From the NCBI GenBank assembly GCA_023485925.1, contig JAMDAJ010000045.1:1-10486 (forward strand): DNA of 10,486 bases. Direction: 5' to 3'. Origin of the DNA: Patescibacteria group bacterium. GTDB taxonomy: Bacteria; Patescibacteriota; Doudnabacteria; UBA920; 2-01-FULL-50-11. Made by a program: the position numbers and the translations under genes. The notes under the pieces were generated by a model. It had not been told where the DNA came from, made no database searches, and worked only from the letters and a program-made list of their open reading frames with translations. This document shows positions 6,554 through 10,486 of this stretch, piece after piece. How positions within the stretch are numbered: position 1 is the first letter of the stretch; every line of letters starts with the position of its first letter.

Positions 6554-8072
6554 TTACCTAGCATACTCTATCGCCCGCGTTTCGCGAATGACATTGACTT
6601 TGATTTCGCCGGGATATTTGAGCTCGGCCTGAATGCGGCCAGCCAAATCCTTGGCGAGTTTGATCGCAGCCCAGTCGTCGAGTTTTTCCGGCTTGACGAA
6701 CACGCGGATTTCCCGGCCGGCCTGGATGGCGTAAGTTTTCTCCACACCTTCAAAGCTGTTGGCCAAATTCTCCAATTCTTCCAGGCGCTTGATGTACATC
6801 TCAAAGCTCTCCTTGCGGGCGCCCGGCCGCGAACCGGAAATATTATCCGCCGCGTCCACCAGCATGGCCTCGATGGAAGCATGAGCCACGTCCTCATGGT
6901 GGGCCTCGATGGCGTTGATGACTTTTTCGGATAACCCGAATTTCTTGGCGATTTCGCGGCCGATCTCCACGTGCGTGCCTTCCATATCCTGGTCTAAGGC
7001 CTTGCCGATATCGTGCAAGAGCGCGCCTTGCTTGGTGATGTTAATATCGGCGCCGACTTCCTTGGCCATCAATGCCGCGATATGCGCCATTTCAATGCTG
7101 TGCTTTAAAATGTTCTGGCCGTAAGAACTGCGGTACTTCAGCCGTCCGATCAAAAACACAAGCTTTTGAGGAAAGTTGTTGATGCCCAGTTCGTACACCG
7201 CCGCCTCGCCGGCTTTCATCACGTCCTCGGCGATTTCTTTCTTGGCCTTCTCATAAGCTTCCTCAATCCGGGCCGGATGAATGCGGCCGTCTTTGATAAG
7301 TTTTTCCAAAGTGAGTTTGGCGATATGCCGGCGGATGGTATTGAAACCGGAGATCACCACCGTGTCCGGCGTGTCATCCACGATGACTTCTACGCCGAGC
7401 ATCTGTTCAAAGGCCTTGATATTGCGGCCCTCTTTGCCGATGATGCGACCTTTCATTTCTTCCGAGGGCAAGGTGACGTAAGTGGTGGTAGTTTCGGTAG
7501 CCACCTCGGCGCTGCAGCGCTCGATGGCCGAAGCCACGATCTCTTTGGCTTCGCGGTCAGCACTTTCGCGCGCGTTATTGATCTGTTTGTAAGCTAAGTC
7601 CGCCAAGTCCTGGGAAATCGACTTTTCCACGGCCTCGGTCAGCACCGTTTTCGCCTCCTCCCGGGTGAGCCCGGCGATCTGCTCCAACTTTTGCACCTGC
7701 TGGGCGTGCAAATTCAAAACATCCTCTTCCTTTTTCTTGATTTCCTCAACCTTCGCAAGCAGCTTAGCGCGCCGATCTTCAAGCTCCTGCGCACGTTTTT
7801 CCAAATCGCCCTCCCGGCGCTCCATGCGCTGTTCGATATTGATGATTTGATTCCGAAATTCTACTTCGCTTTTTTTTCGCCTGCTCCGTTATCTCCAAAG
7901 CCTTGGTCTTGGCAGACAACAGCAGCTCCCGTTCCTTGGTTCTTGCCTCCTCCAAAGTTTTTTGCGCCCGCGCTTCCGCAGAATTGATGAGATAACCGGC
8001 CTGGGCCCGCCGCAGAAAATAACCGACGGCAATCCCTAAAACCAATCCTCCAAAAACAAAAAGCCATGACAT
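6554..8072 (-). pseudogene. rny: Ribonuclease Y, frame broken by one extra base in an A8 run
   Basis: RNase Y is the membrane-anchored endoribonuclease that starts mRNA decay in many bacteria lacking RNase E. The N-terminal piece (8072 to about 7870) has the TM helix WLFVFGGLVLGIAVGYFL and the start of the coiled coil. The rest (ORF from 7825, coding frame from about 7870) has the coiled coil, KH domain with RIIGKEGRN, and HD domain with LLHDIGK and EAHHEDV. The two parts join if one A is removed from the eight-base run at 7870-7877, giving 505 aa, the usual length (about 510-520). 6554-8072 is 1519 nt, exactly one base over 506 codons. The start at 8072 has GGAG 9 nt upstream. Without correction the first frame ends as a 97-aa fragment. 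Sequencing error, slippage-tolerated site or real mutation cannot be separated here. Confidence 0.9.
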
Positions 8073-8378
8073 AGTAAACTTCTCCAAAGTCTTTCTGCCA
8101 AGGCCGAACCGTCAAAAAATTCGATGCTGTCCCGCAACGGTGGAGGAATTTACCAAGTTATGGCTTCTTGAAATTTTTTCGGGCGCAAAAACTGCCCGGT
8201 CAAATTAGAACGAGCGTAACGAATGGATTTGCGTCGATTGCCGAAAAATCGCTTTCAAAAACATACTTGGAATCAACTGTTCCTATACCACTTTATGACG
8301 GGACTTAAGGTTCCGGCAAAGTCTCTCCGATGACGGTAAGTTGGTAGAAAGATGATTAACTAAAGAATATTACGAACT
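8073..8378 (-). other. Long 5' leader of rny, about 305 nt, no gene
   Basis: This lies between the consensus promoter at 8385-8413 and the rny start. There are modest inverted repeats at 8180-8198 (CGGGC/GCCCG), 8235-8251 (CGATT/AATCG), 8312-8333 (GACTT/AAGTC) and 8108-8141 (ACCGT/ACGGT). I recognise no known riboswitch, tmRNA, RNase P or SRP RNA motif. It may be a regulatory leader or an independent small RNA; that is inference. Confidence 0.4.
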
Positions 8379-8384
8379 GACCCG

Positions 8385-8413
8385 ATTATAGCCTAAAACC
8401 CCCGGCCTGTCAA
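8385..8413 (-). promoter_or_regulatory. Perfect-consensus sigma70 promoter upstream of rny
   Basis: TTGACA (8413-8408), a 17-bp spacer, and TATAAT (8390-8385) on the minus strand. Both hexamers match the consensus exactly. Predicted start is near 8378. The -35 box lies just behind the terminator of the upstream gene, so this begins a new transcription unit, probably rny through yraN. Confidence 0.9.
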
Positions 8414-8417
8414 TCAT

Positions 8418-8452
8418 AAAAAAACCGTCCGACACGGGAACGCGTCGAACGG
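8418..8452 (-). terminator. Intrinsic terminator after the 267-aa gene
   Basis: On the minus strand a 12-bp stem (8452-8441 with 8436-8425, two G-T pairs, loop TTCC) is followed by seven T (8424-8418). It begins 7 bp after the stop codon. Confidence 0.92.
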
Positions 8453-8459
8453 ATAAGCA

Positions 8460-9263
8460 CTACTCGATGGTGATGGCGTTGGCGATGGGGATGCCCATTG
8501 CCCGCAAGCGACCGACCAGGGCCTGCAGGAAATCCTGTCCGCCAATCTTCATGAAATGATCGGCCGAGTACAGCGGCGGCCCTTGCTTGAGCAGTCCCTC
8601 GATGCCCAGGCCGTCAAACTCGTAGATGATATTGAGGTTGGCGCCCTTGTCCGAACTGCCGCCAACCCGGGCGAAATCGAACTTCGGTATCTCGTGCAGG
8701 AATTGGTGCACCAATGGCTCGGTCAGTCCGTGCCCCCACAACCTGATGAGCACACGCGTTCTTCCGACTGCATTCACCATGCAGCAAAGCTCAAAGCTTT
8801 CGGCGCGGAATCGCAGCTCAATTTTGTAGTGGAAATAGCCCTGGCCGCTCCGGCTGGGAGCGCTGTAGACATATTCCCATCCTCCGCACCTCGAGTCGCC
8901 GAGAGTGCGGTACACCTTGCCGGCGGCCGCCTCGAGCTGCACAATGTAATACTGCTCCATACCCTCGGCGGGTCCACGGAAATTCAGCAGGAAAAACGCC
9001 TGCTCGCGCGGCATCGGCTTCGTGCCCGCCGGAACTGTCGGCAGGAAATACTGTTTCCAAAGCGTCTCAAGCCGCAAAAAATCCTGCCGGTTCAGGCGAT
9101 AATTCGGCAGCAGCAATTCATCGTGCAGCCGCCGCAAATCGCTGGAACTGCGCGCCAAAGCGAAGAGCATCAAAAATACTTGCTCCATCCCCGGCAGCAA
9201 ATGCAGCCCAAAGTCCTCGCAAAACCGCGACCACTCGCTGTACAGACCCAAATCTCTTTTCAT
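8460..9263 (-). CDS. Hypothetical protein, 267 aa, no recognised family
   Basis: I do not recognise this protein. The start ATG 9263 is fixed by a strong Shine-Dalgarno AAGGAGG 6 nt upstream. An open frame continues 52 codons further, but that stretch is Arg/Gly-rich and coincides with a very structured leader, so I treat it as untranslated. The N-terminal third looks helical (MEQVFLMLFALARSSSDLRRLHDELLL, 26-52). The middle is strand-like with Tyr/Phe-rich text (GGWEYVYSAPSRSGQGYFHYKIELRF, 127-152). There is a Cys pair at 160-161. No signal peptide, TM segment or catalytic motif is evident. It is a single-gene unit with its own promoter, long leader and terminator, divergent from rrf2. It could be lineage-specific. 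Confidence 0.8.
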   Translation of the reverse strand: MKRDLGLYSEWSRFCEDFGLHLLPGMEQVFLMLFALARSSSDLRRLHDELLLPNYRLNRQDFLRLETLWKQYFLPTVPAGTKPMPREQAFFLLNFRGPAEGMEQYYIVQLEAAAGKVYRTLGDSRCGGWEYVYSAPSRSGQGYFHYKIELRFRAESFELCCMVNAVGRTRVLIRLWGHGLTEPLVHQFLHEIPKFDFARVGGSSDKGANLNIIYEFDGLGIEGLLKQGPPLYSADHFMKIGGQDFLQALVGRLRAMGIPIANAITIE

Positions 9264-9476
9264 CCTAATCCTCCTTGATCGATTGGAATCATCGCTTGCC
9301 TTCTCAAAGAAGGTGCCTAGCCGCCGATCATTGCGGCCTGACGCGACGCCCGAGCGTCCTCGACGCTTCATCCCGGGTATTGTTCCAAAAAGCCCGCCGC
9401 GCGTGCGGCGTTTGGCCAAGCCCTGGCCCGGCTTTTCTTTCGTGCTCTCGCACGTTCTTCCGGATGAATAGGAAGA
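9264..9476 (-). ncRNA. Highly structured 5' leader RNA of the 267-aa gene (candidate)
   Basis: Within 213 nt there are five perfect short hairpins: 9441-9454 (CGTGC/GCACG with a GAGA tetraloop on the transcript), 9414-9428 (GGCCA/TGGCC), 9395-9410 (CGCCGC/GCGGCG), 9354-9366 (GCGTC/GACGC) and 9299-9313 (CCTTCT/AGAAGG). The second and third are enclosed by a 7-bp stem, 9436-9430 with 9394-9388 (AAAAGCC/GGCTTTT), which forms a compact three-way junction ending in a run of five U on the transcript. The Shine-Dalgarno follows the last hairpin. No known riboswitch class is recognised. Function as an attenuator or cis-regulator is inference. Confidence 0.45.
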
Positions 9477-9482
9477 AAACGG

Positions 9483-9511
9483 ATTGTATATGTTTTTGAC
9501 GGTTTTGTAAA
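9483..9511 (-). promoter_or_regulatory. Promoter of the 267-aa gene
   Basis: On the minus strand TTTACA (9511-9506), a 17-bp spacer and TACAAT (9488-9483); five of six bases match consensus in each box. Predicted start is near 9476, which leaves a leader of about 213 nt. Confidence 0.75.
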
Positions 9512-9520
9512 GGGGTCACT

Positions 9521-9549
9521 TTGGAAACAGCGGCAATCTGTGCTAAACT
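9521..9549 (+). promoter_or_regulatory. Candidate rrf2 promoter (extended -10)
   Basis: TTGGAA (9521-9526), a 17-bp spacer, then TGC-TAAACT (-10 at 9544-9549, four of six bases plus the TGn extension). The -10 lies inside the left arm of the inverted repeat 9539-9577. The leader would be about 170 nt and include a dispersed repeat. Confidence 0.4.
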
Positions 9550-9577
9550 TAGACTAGCTAGGTACGAGTTTAGCACA
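9539..9577. promoter_or_regulatory. Perfect 11-bp inverted repeat, putative operator
   Basis: TGTGCTAAACT (9539-9549) and AGTTTAGCACA (9567-9577) are exact inverted copies 17 bp apart. The palindrome CTAGCTAG (9554-9561) is centred between them. It lies between divergent genes and covers the candidate rrf2 -10 box. A dimeric regulator, most simply the neighbouring Rrf2 protein, could bind it. It is not followed by a T-run, so it is not a terminator. Confidence 0.5.
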
Positions 9578-9593
9578 ATTAAAATCTGTGTGT

Positions 9594-9723
9594 TGTCATT
9601 CCGGACTTGATCCGGAATCCAGACGGACAGCAAAAATATCTTCATTTTTCCTGGAGATCCTGAATCCTGCCTGCGGCAGGCAGGCAAGTTCAGAGCCTGC
9701 CCTTATAAAAATCAGGGATGACA
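9594..9723. repeat. Intergenic palindromic repeat, TGTCATTCC family (copy 3)
   Basis: It has ends TGTCATTCC (9594-9602) and GGGATGACA (9715-9723), internal ATTCCGGA/TCCGGAAT (9598-9605, 9611-9618), and a perfect CCTGCCTG/CAGGCAGG hairpin (9666-9684). It fills the rrf2 upstream region, and its right end AGGGATGACA supplies the only Shine-Dalgarno-like sequence for rrf2. Confidence 0.75.
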
Positions 9724-9728
9724 TCTGT

Positions 9729-10133
9729 ATGAAAATCTCCCGCCAAGAAGACTACGCCATCACTTTCGTCACCGCCCTGCTTAATGCTCCCACTGGACAC
9801 TATATCCGGCTTTCTAACGTTGCCAAAAAATACCGACTGCCGGAAGCTTACTTGCGCAAGATCGCCCATACCCTCAAAACCGCGGGCGTGGTTTCCGTAA
9901 AAGAAGGCCGGGCAGGCGGCTACCGTTTGGCAATGCCGGCCCGGGAGCTTACGGTGGGAAGGGTGCTTGGCGCATTCGCACCGCAAGTTTTTACCACGGA
10001 ATGCGATTCGGAAGACCACAGCAAACACTGTACGCTTTACGCCATCTGTCCCAGCCGGCTGGCCTGGCAGAATGTCACGCATAAACTCACCCGCGACCTC
10101 TATAAAATGAAGTTCCAGGAATTCGTCAGATAA
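9729..10133 (+). CDS. Rrf2-family regulator, probably Fe-S sensing (IscR/SufR-like)
   Basis: A 134-aa winged-helix transcription factor of the Rrf2 family. Family features in order are MKISRQEDYAITFVTALL at the N-terminus, recognition region PEAYLRKIAHTLKTAGVVSV (38-57), and the wing with RAGGYRLAMP (61-70). Three cysteines, C92, C101 and C107, lie in the cluster-binding loop. IscR has C92, C98 and C104, so the first gap is longer here (C-x8-C-x5-C). An Fe-S cluster ligand role is therefore likely but the geometry differs. ATG 9729 fits the family start; AGGGA lies 10 nt upstream, inside a repeat. sufC follows on the same strand, so the regulator likely controls the SUF system and perhaps itself through the inverted repeat at 9539-9577. 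Confidence 0.92.
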   Translation: MKISRQEDYAITFVTALLNAPTGHYIRLSNVAKKYRLPEAYLRKIAHTLKTAGVVSVKEGRAGGYRLAMPARELTVGRVLGAFAPQVFTTECDSEDHSKHCTLYAICPSRLAWQNVTHKLTRDLYKMKFQEFVR

Positions 10134-10184
10134 AATCAATCCGGGAAATTTAACTCCTTAACTTTGAAATACACAATCCTTTCT

Positions 10185-10309
10185 TGTCATCCCGACCGGA
10201 GCGAACAAAGTTAGCGAAGCGGAGGGATCTCTTGACTGCGGTATTAGACTGGCAAGAGATTCCTCGACTTCGTCTCTCGACAAGCTCAAGACTTTGGCTC
10301 GGAATGACA
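10185..10309. repeat. Intergenic palindromic repeat, TGTCATTCC family (copy 4)
   Basis: It runs from TGTCATCCCGA (10185-10195) to TCGGAATGACA (10299-10309), inverted ends with one mismatch. Inside, GGGATCTCTT and AAGAGATTCCTC face each other around 10222-10265. It lies between rrf2 and sufC and ends 13 bp before the sufC start. Confidence 0.75.
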
Positions 10310-10322
10310 GCTGATATCAGTC

Positions 10323-10486
10323 ATGCCTTCTCTTATCATCAAAAACCTGCACGTAAAAATCGGCGGCAAGGAAATTATCCGCGGCCTCAATTTAACCATT
10401 CCCCAAGGCGAGACCCACGCCTTAATGGGCCCCAACGGCAGCGGCAAATCCACACTGGCAAGCACCATCATAGCGCATCCGAAATA
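10323..10486 (+). CDS. sufC: Fe-S assembly ATPase SufC, N-terminal part (runs off right edge)
   Basis: The first 54 codons of an ABC-type ATPase. The Walker A region reads LMGPNGSGKSTL, preceded by IKNLHVKIGGKEIIRGLNL and IPQGETHALMG, the pattern of SufC rather than of a transporter ATPase. SufC works in the cytoplasm with SufB and SufD as the scaffold that builds Fe-S clusters. The start ATG follows a dispersed repeat and has no clear Shine-Dalgarno. The frame is open to the edge; sufB/sufD would be expected beyond it. An upstream Rrf2 regulator on the same strand supports the SUF assignment. Confidence 0.92.
   Translation, partial: MPSLIIKNLHVKIGGKEIIRGLNLTIPQGETHALMGPNGSGKSTLASTIIAHPK

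Noticed and set aside
7866..7880. dnaX-type -1 programmed ribosomal frameshift in rny
   Set aside because: A-AAA-AAG is in the right phase, but a -1 shift leads to a stop after two codons; the needed shift is +1 (or -2).
8205..8264. 19-codon open frame in the rny leader (MFLKAIFRQS...)
   Set aside because: There is no Shine-Dalgarno within range and nothing like a regulatory codon run; chance is enough to explain it.
8556..9278. 240-aa plus-strand open frame opposite the unknown gene
   Set aside because: The minus-strand gene has a strong Shine-Dalgarno, promoter and terminator; the plus frame has none and is His/Gln/Pro-rich, typical of an antisense shadow.
9264..9419. 52-residue N-terminal extension of the 267-aa protein
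   Set aside because: It would start at a TTG with no good RBS and be Arg/Gly-rich, while AAGGAGG sits right before the internal ATG and the DNA forms many hairpins.
9539..9577. CIRCE heat-shock operator
   Set aside because: CIRCE is TTAGCACTC-N9-GAGTGCTAA; here the half-sites are GTGCTAAAC/GTTTAGCAC in the opposite order with a 17-bp gap.

Overview
The window looks like part of a bacterial chromosome from the Candidate Phyla Radiation (Patescibacteria). This placement rests on three things: a short 16S rRNA 5' half with an unusual 530-loop sequence, compact housekeeping genes, and intergenic spaces filled with short palindromic repeats. TGA acts as a normal stop (clpP and the methyltransferase end with it), so UGA recoding as in Gracilibacteria or Absconditabacteria is not indicated. 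I would not name a class from this sequence alone.

Layout. Positions 1-524 (minus strand) hold the 5' part of a 16S rRNA gene that runs off the left edge. A leader of about 610 bp follows, with many hairpins, and starts at a near-consensus promoter (1142-1170). Divergent from it, a degenerate receiver-domain protein (1307-1675, plus) ends at back-to-back terminators shared with clpP. On the minus strand, in transcription order from about 8378 to 1737, come rny (RNase Y, broken by one extra base), a GxxExxY gene (frameshifted, flanked by inverted repeats), ymdB-type phosphodiesterase, a SAM methyltransferase, a small membrane protein, yraN, tandem terminators, nusA and clpP. This is largely an RNA-metabolism and housekeeping block. 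rny-ymdB is a known neighbour pair, here separated by the GxxExxY unit.

Upstream of rny is an unrecognised 267-aa protein gene (8460-9263, minus) with its own promoter, an unusually structured leader of about 213 nt and a strong terminator. Divergent from it are an Rrf2-family regulator with three cysteines (9729-10133, plus) and the start of sufC (10323 to the right edge). This suggests an Fe-S-sensing regulator next to a SUF Fe-S assembly operon. An 11-bp perfect inverted repeat overlaps the putative rrf2 promoter.

At least four intergenic repeats of 90-140 bp have TGTCATYCC...GGRATGACA ends and sit exactly at gene boundaries, in two cases touching start or stop signals. I did not find a complete new defence or mobile system. 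The most unusual items are the two single-base frameshifts (rny, GxxExxY), the inverted-repeat-bounded GxxExxY unit, the duplicated 16S 5' end in the rRNA leader, the compensated 530-loop variant, and the highly structured leader of the unknown gene.
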